A stretch of 64,000 nt of DNA from Mangrovicella endophytica (GTDB lineage: Bacteria > Pseudomonadota > Alphaproteobacteria > Rhizobiales > Rhizobiaceae), in contig NZ_PKMZ01000013.1 of assembly GCF_002893625.1 (NCBI RefSeq), positions 1-64,000 of the forward strand, read 5' to 3'. This document shows positions 47,129-56,570 of this stretch, one piece after another. A model generated the notes under the pieces. It was not told the DNA's origin. It searched no databases and saw nothing but the letters and a program-made list of their open reading frames with translations. Numbering within the stretch: position 1 is the stretch's first letter; every line of letters starts with the position of its first letter. The translations under genes and the position numbers were made by a program.

Positions 47129-47159
47129 TCACCGTCGCAGCGGTGTCGCGCAGGCCTAT

Positions 47160-47183
47160 GCCGGCAGGCTCAAGCCTGCCGGC
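47160..47183. terminator. Bidirectional hairpin between ccdA-like gene and asd
   Basis: GCCGGCAGGC and GCCTGCCGGC form a perfect 10-bp stem with a TCAA loop between two convergent genes. No T-tract is obvious on either side. Confidence 0.55.
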
Positions 47184-47195
47184 GGTGCCAAGGCG

Positions 47196-48227
47196 TCAGG
47201 CCGCGGCGCGCTTCTCGATGAGGCCGCGATTGATCAGGAGCTCGGCGATCTGGATGGCGTTCAGCGCCGCACCCTTGCGCAGATTGTCGGCGACCACCCA
47301 GAGGTTGAGGCCGTTCTCGATCGTCTGGTCCTCGCGGATGCGCGAGATATAGGTGGCGTCCTCGCCCGCCGTCTCGATCGGGGTGATGTAGCCGCCGTCC
47401 TCGTGCTTATCGATGACGAGGCAGCCGGGCGCCTCGCGCAGGATGTCGCGCGCCTCGTCGGCCGTGATCGGGTTCTCGAACTCGATATTGACCGCCTCGG
47501 AATGGCCGATGAAGACCGGCACGCGCACGGCCGTGCAGGTGACCTTGATCTTCGGATCGAGGATCTTCTTGGTCTCGGCCATCACCTTCCACTCTTCCTT
47601 GGTGGAGCCGTCCTCCATGAAGACGTCGATATGGGGGATGACGTTGAAGGCGATGCGCTTGGTGAACTTCTTCTTCTCGATCGGGTCGGCGACGAAGACG
47701 GCGCGCGACTGGCCGAAGAGCTCGTCCATGCCTTCCTTGCCGGCGCCGGAGACCGACTGGTAGGTCGCCACCACGATGCGACGGATCCTGGCATGGTCGT
47801 GCAGCGGCTTCAGCGCCACGACGAGCTGGGCGGTCGAGCAGTTCGGATTGGCGATGATGTTCTTCTTGGAGAAGCCCGCCACGGCGTCGGCATTCACCTC
47901 CGGCACGATCAGCGGCACGTCCTGGTCGTAGCGCCAGGCCGAGGAATTATCGATCACGACGCAGCCGGCCTTGCCGATCTTCGGCGACCATTCCTTGGAG
48001 ATGTTTCCGCCGGCCGACATCAGGCAGATGTCAGTGTCGGAGAAGTCGTAGGTATCGAGCGCCTTCACCTTCAGCGTCTTGTCGCCGAAGGAGACTTCCG
48101 TGCCCTGGCTGCGGCGGGAGGCAAGCGCCACCACCTCGTCGGCAGGAAAGCCGCGCTCATCCAGAATGCTCAGCATCTCACGCCCGACATTGCCGGTGGC
48201 GCCGACGACCGCGACCTTGTAGCCCAT
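47196..48227 (-). CDS. asd: Aspartate-semialdehyde dehydrogenase
   Basis: The 343-residue enzyme makes aspartate semialdehyde for lysine, threonine, methionine and diaminopimelate. The NADP motif VVGATGNVGREML is at the start, the nucleophilic Cys lies in NPNCSTAQLVVAL, and GHSEAVNIEFENP carries the catalytic His. Length and composition are typical of the alphaproteobacterial type. The start at 48227 matches the family N-terminus MGYKVAVVGATG. Confidence 0.97.
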   Translation of the reverse strand: MGYKVAVVGATGNVGREMLSILDERGFPADEVVALASRRSQGTEVSFGDKTLKVKALDTYDFSDTDICLMSAGGNISKEWSPKIGKAGCVVIDNSSAWRYDQDVPLIVPEVNADAVAGFSKKNIIANPNCSTAQLVVALKPLHDHARIRRIVVATYQSVSGAGKEGMDELFGQSRAVFVADPIEKKKFTKRIAFNVIPHIDVFMEDGSTKEEWKVMAETKKILDPKIKVTCTAVRVPVFIGHSEAVNIEFENPITADEARDILREAPGCLVIDKHEDGGYITPIETAGEDATYISRIREDQTIENGLNLWVVADNLRKGAALNAIQIAELLINRGLIEKRAAA

Positions 48228-48424
48228 GGGATCCGACCCTTCGCTCTCGCCTCCGACTTCTCGCGCGCTCGTCATCCGCCCCGGGGAGACAAGCGGGGCA
48301 GGCGGCGTCAGATAATCGTTTTGATCGGGGAGCGCGTGATCATGGCGGCCCGTATGGTCCGCAACCCCGCAAAAGTCAATGACCCGGCGGCAACAGGAAG
48401 GGGCGCGGCGAGCCGCGCTAAGGC

Positions 48425-49345
48425 TCAGGCGCCGGCATCCTGCGGACCTTCGGCGGCGTCGGTCGAGGCCGGGTCGGACGCTGCCTCCAGCAGCCAGTTG
48501 TGGAAGGCGCGCATCGCCGGCGTCAGGCCCTTGGTCTGCAGCCGCGTCAGCCAGTAGCGGCCGGTGCCGGCATAGATGGCGAAGGGCTGATGGAGCTGGC
48601 CACTGGCGATCTGGCGGGCGAACATCAGCGGCGGGGCAAGCGCGACGCCGGCGCCCTGCAGCGCTGCCTCCACCATGGCGAGCGAGGAATCGAAGACGAT
48701 GCCGCCGCCCGGCGGTGGCGCGGTCGCGATGCCGGCGGCGCGGAACCATTCCGGCCATTCCTCGGAGCGATAGGAGCGCAGCAGCGTGCGCTCCGCCAGA
48801 TCCTGTGGCCGCTTCAGACCGGCGGCGAGGTGCGGCGTGCAGAGCGCGGACAGGGGCGCTTCGAAGAGCGGCAGGGCATCCACCGCCTGCCAGGCGCCGC
48901 GGCCGAAGCGGATGGCATAGTCGAGCCCTTCGGCGGCGATGTCGACGCGATTGTTGTTGGTGGAGAGGCGCACCTCCACAAACGGATGACGCTTCCGGAA
49001 AGCGGGGAGGCGCGGCAGCAGCCAGCCGACCGCGAAGGTGCCGACGGCACCGAGGTTAAGCACCTCGCGCACCGTGCCGCCCTCCAGACGGTCGAGCGTA
49101 TCGGCCATGCGGTCGAAGGCCTCGGCCAGCACCGGCCGCAGCGCCTCGCCCTCGTCGGTGAGCGCGAGGCCGCGCGGCAGGCGGCGGAACAGCGCGACAT
49201 GCAGGCGCTCCTCCAGGAGCTTCACCTGATGGCTGACGGCCGCCTGCGTGACGGCAAGCTCGATGGCGGCCCGGGTGAAGCTGAGATGGCGGGCCGAGGC
49301 CTCGAAGGCACGCAGGGCATTGAGGGGCAGATAGGGGCGGACCAT
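48425..49345 (-). CDS. ampR: AmpR-type LysR regulator
   Basis: The 306-residue protein has the LysR winged helix at residues about 8-66 (LPLNALRAFEASARHLSFTR, AAVSHQVKLLEERL) and an effector domain with GTFAVGWLLPRLPAF, STNNNRVDIAAEGLDYAIRF and FDSSLAMVEAALQGAGVALA, close to enterobacterial AmpR. AmpR senses muropeptides and controls a divergent beta-lactamase gene. Here the divergent neighbour is a class D beta-lactamase, so this is a likely inducible pair. Confidence 0.9.
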   Translation of the reverse strand: MVRPYLPLNALRAFEASARHLSFTRAAIELAVTQAAVSHQVKLLEERLHVALFRRLPRGLALTDEGEALRPVLAEAFDRMADTLDRLEGGTVREVLNLGAVGTFAVGWLLPRLPAFRKRHPFVEVRLSTNNNRVDIAAEGLDYAIRFGRGAWQAVDALPLFEAPLSALCTPHLAAGLKRPQDLAERTLLRSYRSEEWPEWFRAAGIATAPPPGGGIVFDSSLAMVEAALQGAGVALAPPLMFARQIASGQLHQPFAIYAGTGRYWLTRLQTKGLTPAMRAFHNWLLEAASDPASTDAAEGPQDAGA

Positions 49346-49476
49346 GCAAGCCGGTATTAGCTGAATTTGGGTCTGCCGCCAGATATCATCATTTGCGGCA
49401 GGGCCGCTGCCCTCTCTATCCAGGGGCCAGGCGGTGCCGCGGTGGCACCCTCGTCCTCCCGATGATGGAGCGCCTG

Positions 49477-50304
49477 ATGCCCAATCCCCTTCGCCGCATG
49501 GTCGTCATCCTCAGCCTTGCGATCACTGCCACAATGCGGGTTCACAGCGCCGATGCAGCCGAGGCGGTGGTGCGCTGCACCGTGATCGCGGATGCCGAAA
49601 CTGGCGCGACGCTCCACCGCGAGGGCGGCTGCGACCAGCGATTCACCCCGATGTCGAGCTTCAAGCTGCCGCTGGCGGTGATGGGCTTCGACAGCGGCAT
49701 CCTCACCGATGCCCACAATCCTGCTTGGGCGCTGAAGCCTGAATTCAACGCCAGTGCGCGGGAGCAGGCCTTTCCAACCGTCGACCCGACCCTGTGGGAG
49801 AAGCAGTCGATCGTCTGGTACTCGCAGCAACTGACGCGCTCGCTCGGCACCAAGCGCTTCCAGGACTATGTCCGGCGCTTCGACTATGGCAACCAGGACG
49901 TCTCCGGCGCGCCCGCAAAGGCGGACGGGCTGACGCATGCATGGCTTGGCACATCGCTCGCCATCTCGCCGGACGAGCAGGTGGCGTTTCTGCGCCGCTT
50001 CTTCGATCGCAAGCTCGGCGTCTCCGACACGGCCTATGCGATGACGGAAAGCGTCGTGCCGAACTTCGAAGCCGCTGACGGCTGGAGCGTGCACGGCAAG
50101 ACCGGCGCCGGGCGCCTGCCGGCCACGGCGGGCAAGCCAGACGGGGATCGCCGCACGATCGGCTGGTTCGTCGGCTGGGCGGAGAAGGGCGGCCGGCGGG
50201 TGGTGTTCGCGCGGATGGAGGCGGGCGCCAAGCCGACGGACGAGCCTGCGAGCATCCGGGCGCGCGATGGCCTCATCCAGGCGCTGCCGGCGCTGGTCCG
50301 CTGA
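49477..50304 (+). CDS. Class D (OXA-type) beta-lactamase
   Basis: The 275-residue enzyme has a signal peptide (to about residue 29), the active serine in SSFK at 60-63, YGN at 137-139 and KTG at 208-210, with the family WYSQQLTRSLG segment between. All catalytic elements are in place. I chose the ATG at 49477, which has GGAG six bases upstream, over two in-frame ATGs 4-5 codons earlier. It is divergent from ampR and 131 bp away, suggesting muropeptide-dependent induction. Confidence 0.93.
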   Translation: MPNPLRRMVVILSLAITATMRVHSADAAEAVVRCTVIADAETGATLHREGGCDQRFTPMSSFKLPLAVMGFDSGILTDAHNPAWALKPEFNASAREQAFPTVDPTLWEKQSIVWYSQQLTRSLGTKRFQDYVRRFDYGNQDVSGAPAKADGLTHAWLGTSLAISPDEQVAFLRRFFDRKLGVSDTAYAMTESVVPNFEAADGWSVHGKTGAGRLPATAGKPDGDRRTIGWFVGWAEKGGRRVVFARMEAGAKPTDEPASIRARDGLIQALPALVR

Positions 50305-50347
50305 CCCGCCAGATCATCGGCGACGCGGCGGTGATCCAGACGAAAAG

Positions 50348-50377
50348 AAGGCCGTCCGGCGGGAGCCGAGCGGCCTT
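50348..50377 (+). terminator. Hairpin downstream of the beta-lactamase gene
   Basis: AAGGCCG (50348-50354) pairs with CGGCCTT (50371-50377) around a 16-base loop, 43 bp after the stop. A short TGCTTC follows. Confidence 0.5.
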
Positions 50378-50460
50378 GCTTCATGATGGGGTCGGAGGTG
50401 GCGCCGCCGCTGTCCCGGGCAGGTCGCACGGGATGCGGTTACGGCCCGACCTTTGCCGGA

Positions 50461-50544
50461 TCAGACCTCGCGGGGCTCGGACCGCCGGGCGAACTTCTTG
50501 GCCACCCAGGCAACGAGCAACGCCTTCAGAATACCTTTGATCAT
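50461..50544 (-). CDS. 27-residue hydrophobic/basic peptide
   Basis: This gene is very short. The peptide begins MIKGILKALLVAWVAKKFA and continues RRSEPREV. It has one hydrophobic helix (residues 4-14) and a basic amphipathic C-terminal part. The ATG has an excellent GGAGG five bases upstream (GGAGGACTTGATG), which is what makes it credible. I recall similar tiny proteins annotated in rhizobial genomes. It could be a membrane-associated regulator; nothing proves that. Confidence 0.6.
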   Translation of the reverse strand: MIKGILKALLVAWVAKKFARRSEPREV

Positions 50545-50804
50545 CAAGTCCTCCATCTCACGCTTTCTCCCTCAATGCTGCGGGCGCCCGAAGGTTGCGC
50601 GTCTGCGGCGCGCTTTTGCTGCAGTGCTTCTAAGACTAAGGGCGAAGTTCCCTCAGCACGCGAGACCCTTTACCGATAACCATTGGGAAACCGTCTGCCG
50701 GACCGCTCGACCAGAAGCGGCCGGAGGCGCGCGGCATGAGGCGCTGAGGCGCACCATGGGCCGCAGGGAGCTACGACCGCCGCGGCGGCCAGAGGGAGGA
50801 AGAC

Positions 50805-52700
50805 ATGACGACATTGACGACGCCGGAGGTCGCCGGAACGCGGCGCGCCATGACCGGCGAGGAGAGGAAGGTCATCTTCGCCTCCTCCCTCGGCACCGTG
50901 TTCGAGTGGTACGACTTCTATCTCTACGGCACGCTGGCGAGCTTCATCGGCGCGGCCTTCTTCAACGAATATCCGGAAACCACCCGGAACATCTTCGTTC
51001 TCCTCGCCTTTGCTGCCGGCTTCCTGGTGCGCCCCTTCGGCGCGCTGGTGTTCGGCCGGCTCGGCGATCTCGTCGGGCGTAAATACACCTTCCTGATCAC
51101 CATCGTGATCATGGGCCTGTCGACCTTCATCGTCGGCCTTCTGCCGGGATCGGCGACGCTCGGGATCCTGGCGCCGACGCTCCTCATCGCGCTGCGCATG
51201 CTGCAGGGCCTGGCGCTCGGCGGCGAATATGGCGGCGCGGCGACCTATGTGGCCGAGCACGCGCCGAACAACCGCCGCGGCTTCTTCACCTCCTGGATCC
51301 AGACCACCGCGACGCTCGGCCTGTTCCTGTCGCTGATCGTGATCCTGGCCATCCAGAACCTCCTGTCGACGGAAGACTTCGCCGCCTGGGGCTGGCGCGT
51401 TCCCTTCCTCTTCTCCGTGCTGCTGCTCGGCATCTCCATCTGGATCCGGCTGCAGATGGCGGAATCGCCCGCCTTCAAGCGCATGAAGGAAGAGGGCAAG
51501 GGCTCCAAGGCGCCGCTGTCGGAGGCCTTCGGCCAGTGGAAGAATGCCAAGCTCGCGCTGATCGCCCTGTTCGGCCTCACCGCCGGCCAGGCGGTGGTCT
51601 GGTATTGCGGCCAATTCTACGCGCTGTTCTTCCTCCAGAACGTCCTGAAGGTGGAGAACCAGTCGGCCAACATCATGGTCGCCATCGCGCTCCTGATCGG
51701 CACCGGCTTCTTCGTCGTCTTCGGCTGGCTGTCGGACAAGATCGGCCGCAAGCCGATCATCATGGCGGGGCTGCTGCTCGCCGTCCTCACCTATTTCCCG
51801 CTGTTCAAGGCGCTGACGGCGGCGGCCAACCCGGCGCTGGCGCAGGCCGAGCAGACCATCCGCGCCACGGTGACCGCGGCGCCGGGCGACTGCACCTTCC
51901 AGTTCAACCCGACAGGCACGGCGAAGTTCACCAGTTCCTGCGACATCGCCACCGCCTTCCTGGCCCGTTCCTCGGTGCCCTACGACCTCGCCGAAGGGCC
52001 AGCCGGCCAGCCGGCCACGGTGCGCATCGGCGACACCACGGTGACGTCCTACGACGCCGCGGCTGCGGGTGCGGGCGCCACGGCGGCCCAGGCCAAGCTG
52101 ACGCATGACCTGAACCTGGCGCTGCAGAATGCCGGCTTCCCGCTGGCGCGCGGCGCCGCCAAGGTGCCGGATTCCAAGCTCGACGCCTTTGCGGCGGCGA
52201 ACCCGGAGCTTGGCCTCGACGTCGCGGCGGTGCGCGCCGGCGACAAGGTGATGACGCCGGCGGCCGAACTGGTGAAGGCCAAGCTGCTGACGCAGGCCGA
52301 AGCGGATGCTGCGGGCGGGGCCGAGCAGGCGGTCTACACCGTGCCGAACGGCGGCGCCTTCAAGATGGTCGCCGATCCCGACGCCATCAACTGGCCGCTG
52401 ACAATCGCCATCCTGACCGTGCTGGTGATCTACGTGACCATGGTCTACGGGCCGATCGCGGCGATCCTCGTCGAGATGTTCCCGACCCGCATCCGCTACA
52501 CCGGCATGTCGCTGCCCTACCACATCGGCAACGGCTGGTTCGGCGGGCTGCTGCCGGCGGGCGTCTTCGCCTTGAGCGCGGCGGCCGGCGACATCTATTA
52601 CGGCCTCTGGTACCCGATCGTGATCGCCGCACTGACCTTCGTCATCGGCATGATCTTCGTGCGCGAGACCAAGGGCGTCGATCTCGACCGGATCGCATGA
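50805..52700 (+). CDS. MFS transporter, metabolite:H+ symporter type, with long insertion
   Basis: The 631-residue protein is an MHS-family major facilitator (SSLGTVFEWYDFYLYGTLAS, GRLGDLVGRKYTF, ALGGEYGGAATYVAEHAPNNRRG). Unusually, about 187 residues (341-527) stand between the helix ending in FPLFKAL and the next (INWPLTIAILTVLVIY). The insert is rich in Ala, Gly and Thr, has two Cys (CTFQFN, SSCDIA) and looks like a soluble, secreted-type domain. GGGAGGAAG precedes the start. A 12-bp hairpin terminates it. The substrate is unknown; related proteins move proline, betaine or dicarboxylates. Confidence 0.9.
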   Translation: MTTLTTPEVAGTRRAMTGEERKVIFASSLGTVFEWYDFYLYGTLASFIGAAFFNEYPETTRNIFVLLAFAAGFLVRPFGALVFGRLGDLVGRKYTFLITIVIMGLSTFIVGLLPGSATLGILAPTLLIALRMLQGLALGGEYGGAATYVAEHAPNNRRGFFTSWIQTTATLGLFLSLIVILAIQNLLSTEDFAAWGWRVPFLFSVLLLGISIWIRLQMAESPAFKRMKEEGKGSKAPLSEAFGQWKNAKLALIALFGLTAGQAVVWYCGQFYALFFLQNVLKVENQSANIMVAIALLIGTGFFVVFGWLSDKIGRKPIIMAGLLLAVLTYFPLFKALTAAANPALAQAEQTIRATVTAAPGDCTFQFNPTGTAKFTSSCDIATAFLARSSVPYDLAEGPAGQPATVRIGDTTVTSYDAAAAGAGATAAQAKLTHDLNLALQNAGFPLARGAAKVPDSKLDAFAAANPELGLDVAAVRAGDKVMTPAAELVKAKLLTQAEADAAGGAEQAVYTVPNGGAFKMVADPDAINWPLTIAILTVLVIYVTMVYGPIAAILVEMFPTRIRYTGMSLPYHIGNGWFGGLLPAGVFALSAAAGDIYYGLWYPIVIAALTFVIGMIFVRETKGVDLDRIA

Positions 52701-52744
52701 CCGGAGCGGCGCCGGCGCGCCGCACCGGATAACCACAAAAAGCG

Positions 52745-52772
52745 AGGGCCTCCGGAGCGATCCGGAGGCCCT
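52745..52772 (+). terminator. Rho-independent terminator of the MFS gene
   Basis: AGGGCCTCCGGA and TCCGGAGGCCCT form a perfect 12-bp stem with a GCGA loop, followed by TT on the plus strand and preceded by an A-rich run (ACAAAAAG), so it can work in both directions. Confidence 0.75.
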
Positions 52773-52881
52773 TTGGCGTTGAGGCCCTCGCGCAGCGCCG
52801 TGACGCGGCGAGTGCCGGGCGGGCGACGGTCTATGACGGGGTGGACCGGCGCGGCGACGCCAACTCCGGCGTCACGCCGCA

Positions 52882-52906
52882 GGGGCGCCCCCCAAGGGGA
52901 CGCCCC
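52882..52906 (-). terminator. Hairpin downstream of leuB
   Basis: GGGGCG and CGCCCC enclose an inner CCCC-AA-GGGG, 11 bp after the leuB stop. There is no T-tract. Confidence 0.45.
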
Positions 52907-52916
52907 AGGGGACGCC

Positions 52917-54032
52917 TCAGGCGGTGAGCGCCTCGCGGTAGCGCGCCACGATGGCGTCGCCCATTGCGGCCGTGCCGACGGTCTGGCTGCCCGCGGCAGC
53001 AATGTCGGCCGTGCGGATGCCGCTGCCGAGAACGTCGGCGATCGCCCCCTCCAGCCGGTCGGCCTCCTCCACCATGGCGAAGGAATAGCGCAGGCACATG
53101 GCGAGCGAGGCGATCATCGCCACCGGATTGGCGATGCCCTTGCCGGCAATGTCCGGCGCCGAGCCGTGCACCGGCTCGTACATCGCCCGGCGGCGGCCGG
53201 TCTCCGCGTCGGGCGCGCCAAGCGAGGCCGACGGCAGCATGCCGAGCGAGCCCGTCAGCATCGCGGCGATATCGGAGAGCATGTCGCCGAAGAGATTGTC
53301 GGTGACGATGACATCGAACTGCTTCGGCCAGCGCACCAGCTGCATGCCGCCGGCATCGGCCAGCATGTGCTCCAGCGCGACGTCGCCATATTCCTGCGCA
53401 TGGACGCGGGTAACGACCTCGTTCCAGTAGAGGCCGGACTTCATGACGTTGCGCTTCTCCATCGAGGTCACCTTGCCCTTACGGGTGCGGGCGAGCTCGA
53501 AGGCGACGCGGGCGATGCGCTCGATCTCGTAGGTCTCGTAGACCTGCGTGTCGATCGCGCGCTTCTGCCCGTTGCCGAGATCGATGATCTCCTTGGGCTC
53601 GCCGAAGTAGACGCCGCCGGTGAGCTCGCGCACGATCAGGATGTCGAGGCCTTCGATCACTTCGGGCTTCAGCGAAGAGGCCGAGGCGAGCGCGGGATAG
53701 CAGATGGCGGGGCGCAGATTGGCAAAGAGCTGGAGATCCTTGCGCAGGCGCAGGAGGCCGGCTTCGGGGCGCTTTTCGTAAGCGACCTTGTCCCATGTCG
53801 GCCCGCCCACGGCGCCGAACAGGACGGCGTCGGCGCTCAGCGCGAGGTTCATCGTGGCGTCGGTGACCGGCAGGCCCTCGGCATCCAAAGCGGCACCGCC
53901 GACCAGGGCCGTCTCAGTCTCGAATCCCGCGCCGCTGATCTCGTTGAGGAGGTCGATCAGCTTCTGCACCTCGGCCATCGTCTCCGGGCCGATCCCGTCG
54001 CCGGGCAGAAGCAAGAGCTTGCGGGTAGGCAT
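52917..54032 (-). CDS. leuB: 3-Isopropylmalate dehydrogenase
   Basis: The 371-residue enzyme catalyses the oxidative decarboxylation of leucine synthesis. It begins with [12 protein letters not shown], shows [10 protein letters not shown], the substrate-binding arginines in [10 protein letters not shown] and the [24 protein letters not shown] signature. Length is normal. leuD lies 1.8 kb upstream on the same strand, but a divergent MscS gene stands between them, so they are not a simple operon. Confidence 0.97.
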   Translation of the reverse strand: MPTRKLLLLPGDGIGPETMAEVQKLIDLLNEISGAGFETETALVGGAALDAEGLPVTDATMNLALSADAVLFGAVGGPTWDKVAYEKRPEAGLLRLRKDLQLFANLRPAICYPALASASSLKPEVIEGLDILIVRELTGGVYFGEPKEIIDLGNGQKRAIDTQVYETYEIERIARVAFELARTRKGKVTSMEKRNVMKSGLYWNEVVTRVHAQEYGDVALEHMLADAGGMQLVRWPKQFDVIVTDNLFGDMLSDIAAMLTGSLGMLPSASLGAPDAETGRRRAMYEPVHGSAPDIAGKGIANPVAMIASLAMCLRYSFAMVEEADRLEGAIADVLGSGIRTADIAAAGSQTVGTAAMGDAIVARYREALTA

Positions 54033-54516
54033 GTCGGTCCTCCGTCACATCGTTCGACGGAGCTGGCTTTACACCAAAGCGGCGGGGTGAACAGCCGTGG
54101 CGGCAGCGTGGACGCCGCCGTGGGGGACGATGCGGGAGGCGGGGCGGCTTGGCCGACGCGGATCGCCGGGTCCGCGGCTTGCCGGACCCTGCCCGTCGGC
54201 GCGCCGCGCGCCGCCTTAGGCCAGCGGGGCGATCAGGCGGTGGTGCTCGCGTCGCGAGGCCATCCTGCCGCCGGTGCCGAAAAAGGGGCCACGGGGCCGG
54301 GCCGAGGAGGGGGGGTTGTGCAAGCGGGGCGGGGCGCGGACCGATCCCGGATGGTTACCAGCGCCACGCATAACCCCTCGAAATACCTTGACTTCGACAC
54401 AATCTGGCAAGGTCCGCTTAACCGTGTTCAGGCGATAAGTCCGCCATCCGTCACCCCGCCCGCTGAAGCAGCGTTCCCCCGCGCTGTCCGGACGGCCTTT
54501 GCCGGGAGCCTGACCC
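54033..54516. other. Gene-free stretch between leuB and the MscS gene
   Basis: No gene is supported. The part 54370-54440 is less GC-rich and contains TTGACT (54389-54394) and AACCGTG, a possible promoter for the gene at 54517 though the -10 element is not obvious. The leuB promoter should be near 54040-54090. Confidence 0.4.
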
Positions 54517-55464
54517 TTGCCTTTCTTCATTCCGTCGCGCGTCGCCGACCACATCACGATCAGCCTCTGCCTGATCGCCGGCATCATGCTGTGCCGCTGG
54601 CTGATCGAATGGGTCGCCGTGCGCCATGCCGATCCGGCGACCGCCCGCCAGCGCCGCTTCACCATCCGCGCCACCAGCAATGCGCTTCTGGCGATCTGCC
54701 TGCTCGGCATCTGGCTGAGCGAGATCCAGAACCTCGTCCTGTCGCTCGCCGCCGTGATGGTGGCGCTGGTGGTGGCCACGAAGGAGCTGATCATGTGCGT
54801 CGCCGGCTCGGCGCTCAGGATCGGCGGTCGGCTGTTCAAGGTCGGCGACCGCGTCGAGCTGAACGGCATCCATGGCGAGGTGATCGACCATGGCCTGTTC
54901 GCAACCACCATCATGGAGCTGCCCTCGCCGCATCTCGGCCATGCCGGCACGGGGCGCACGATCCGCCTGCCCAACTCGGTGCTCCTGACCGGACCCGTGC
55001 GGGTGGAGGCGCAGCTTCGCCACTTCGCGCCGCACCGCTTTACCGTGACGCTGGACCAGGCGTTCTCGCCGAGCGAGGGCATGCGCATCCTCGATGCGGC
55101 CGCTTCGGACGCGCTAGAGCAGGATGCCGAGCGGGCGACGCGCTTCCATCGCATGACGGCGAACAAGGCCGGCGCGGACATCGAGGGTCCCGGGCATTGC
55201 GTCGCGATCGGAACGTCGGAGCTCGGCAAGCTGCAGTTCCACGTGATGATCTACTGCCTGGTACGCGAGGCGCATGAGCTGGAGCAGCGGATCATCCTCG
55301 CCTTCCTCGATGCCGTGCACGAGGGGGTGAGCCGCAAGCCGAAGGCGGGCGAGGAGCGCGCCTGGAACGAGATCGCCCGGCAGCTGCGCGAGCTGCCGAC
55401 ACAGACAAACGGAACGGGGCGCGAGGCCGCCCCCTTGAAGGAGGCGCGCGGCCATGCGGCGTAA
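54517..55464 (+). CDS. MscS-family mechanosensitive channel protein
   Basis: The 315-residue protein has three membrane helices in its first 100 residues, the last being the pore-lining type (IQNLVLSLAAVMVALVVATKEL). The MscS beta domain follows (FKVGDRVELNGIHGEVIDHG, RTIRLPNSVLL) and the C-terminal part is larger and charged. Translation appears to begin at TTG with GGGAG eight bases upstream; the next ATG falls inside the first helix. It lies between leuB and leuD, opposite to both. Confidence 0.85.
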   Translation: MPFFIPSRVADHITISLCLIAGIMLCRWLIEWVAVRHADPATARQRRFTIRATSNALLAICLLGIWLSEIQNLVLSLAAVMVALVVATKELIMCVAGSALRIGGRLFKVGDRVELNGIHGEVIDHGLFATTIMELPSPHLGHAGTGRTIRLPNSVLLTGPVRVEAQLRHFAPHRFTVTLDQAFSPSEGMRILDAAASDALEQDAERATRFHRMTANKAGADIEGPGHCVAIGTSELGKLQFHVMIYCLVREAHELEQRIILAFLDAVHEGVSRKPKAGEERAWNEIARQLRELPTQTNGTGREAAPLKEARGHAA

Positions 55465-55841
55465 CGGAACGGAACGTGTGCGCGCCGAGGCGCTCGGGCG
55501 GGCTCTGGGCACGGCGGAGCGTCCCTGCCGCCGGCGGTGGCATCCGACCCAGCTGCAGAACGATGGGCAGCTGGCGCGGATCAGGGCGCAGGTCTGAAGC
55601 GCGTCCGGCGCAGCCGAGCGCTGAAGCGCCATAGCTGAACAGGAACGCTCAAGCTCGGCAGCCAGACGCTGAAGCCGTGGCGCTCGCCGAGGGATGCGTC
55701 ATCCCGGCGATGGCGGCATTCGGCGGTCGTCACGGCCTGGCCGCGGCGCATGTCCTTTGCGCCGGCAACCAGCCGTGGACGAATGGCAACGCGAATGAAG
55801 GCCGGCGCCGCGCGGCGCCTGCCTTCATCGGAGCGGTGTGC
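55465..55841. other. Intergenic region with possible short frame and leuD terminator
   Basis: A 47-codon frame at 55454-55597 overlaps the MscS stop, but nothing beyond its ATG supports it. The rest holds the leuD terminator hairpin at 55795-55828 and no gene that I recognise. Confidence 0.4.
55795..55828 (-). terminator. Hairpin terminator of leuD
   Basis: ATGAAGGC-c-GGCGCC pairs with GGCGCC-t-GCCTTCAT around a GCGC loop, one mismatch in 15 pairs. It is 14 bp after the leuD stop. No T-tract follows. Confidence 0.6.
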
Positions 55842-56447
55842 TCAGGCCCAGGGGCGGCTCTCGACGAGCTTGTTCTCGAAGGCGGAGATGACCTCGCCGC
55901 GCTCCATGGTGAGGCCGATGTCATCGAGGCCGTTCAGCAGGCAGTGCTTGCGGAACGGATCGATCTCGAAATGGATGGTGCCGCCGTCCGGCCCGCGGAT
56001 CTCCTGGGCCTCGAGGTCGATCGTCAGGCGGGCATTGGAGCCGCGCTCGGCATCGTCCATCAGGAGCTCCAGCTCCGCCTCGCTGACGCGGATCGGCAGG
56101 ATGCCGTTCTTGAAGCAGTTGTTGTAGAAGATGTCGGCGAAGGACGTGGAGATCACGCAGCGAATGCCGAAGTCGAGCAGCGCCCAGGGGGCGTGCTCGC
56201 GCGAGGAGCCGCAGCCGAAATTGTCGCCGGCGACGATGATCTCCGCCTTGCGATAGGCCGGCTTGTTGAGAACGAAGTCGGGGTTCTCCGAACCGTCCTC
56301 GCGATAGCGCTTCTCGGCGAAGAGACCGGTGCCGAGGCCGGTGCGCTCGATCGTCTTCAGATAGTCCTTCGGGATGATCATGTCGGTGTCGATATTGACG
56401 ATCGGCAGCGGCGCGGCGACGCCGGTGAGCGTGGTGAAGGGCTGCAT
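55842..56447 (-). CDS. leuD: 3-Isopropylmalate dehydratase small subunit
   Basis: The 201-residue protein is the small (swivel) subunit of the isomerase that works with LeuC. It shows [20 protein letters not shown], the [14 protein letters not shown] motif and [16 protein letters not shown]. Length is normal. leuC is not in the window, so the leucine genes are scattered as in other alphaproteobacteria. Confidence 0.97.
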   Translation of the reverse strand: MQPFTTLTGVAAPLPIVNIDTDMIIPKDYLKTIERTGLGTGLFAEKRYREDGSENPDFVLNKPAYRKAEIIVAGDNFGCGSSREHAPWALLDFGIRCVISTSFADIFYNNCFKNGILPIRVSEAELELLMDDAERGSNARLTIDLEAQEIRGPDGGTIHFEIDPFRKHCLLNGLDDIGLTMERGEVISAFENKLVESRPWA

Positions 56448-56570
56448 CGCGAAGGTCTCCTTCCATCCTGATTGCGATGCTGGTTAGCACCCGCGCCCTG
56501 TGCCGCCAAGGCATCGAGCGTTTCACGTGAATCACGACGGGTTCGCTAGGCCTGTCGAAGACCGCTGCCG

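Noticed and set aside
55454-55597. 47-codon frame overlapping the MscS stop
   Set aside because: No ribosome binding site beyond chance and an Arg-rich composition expected of GC-rich intergenic DNA.
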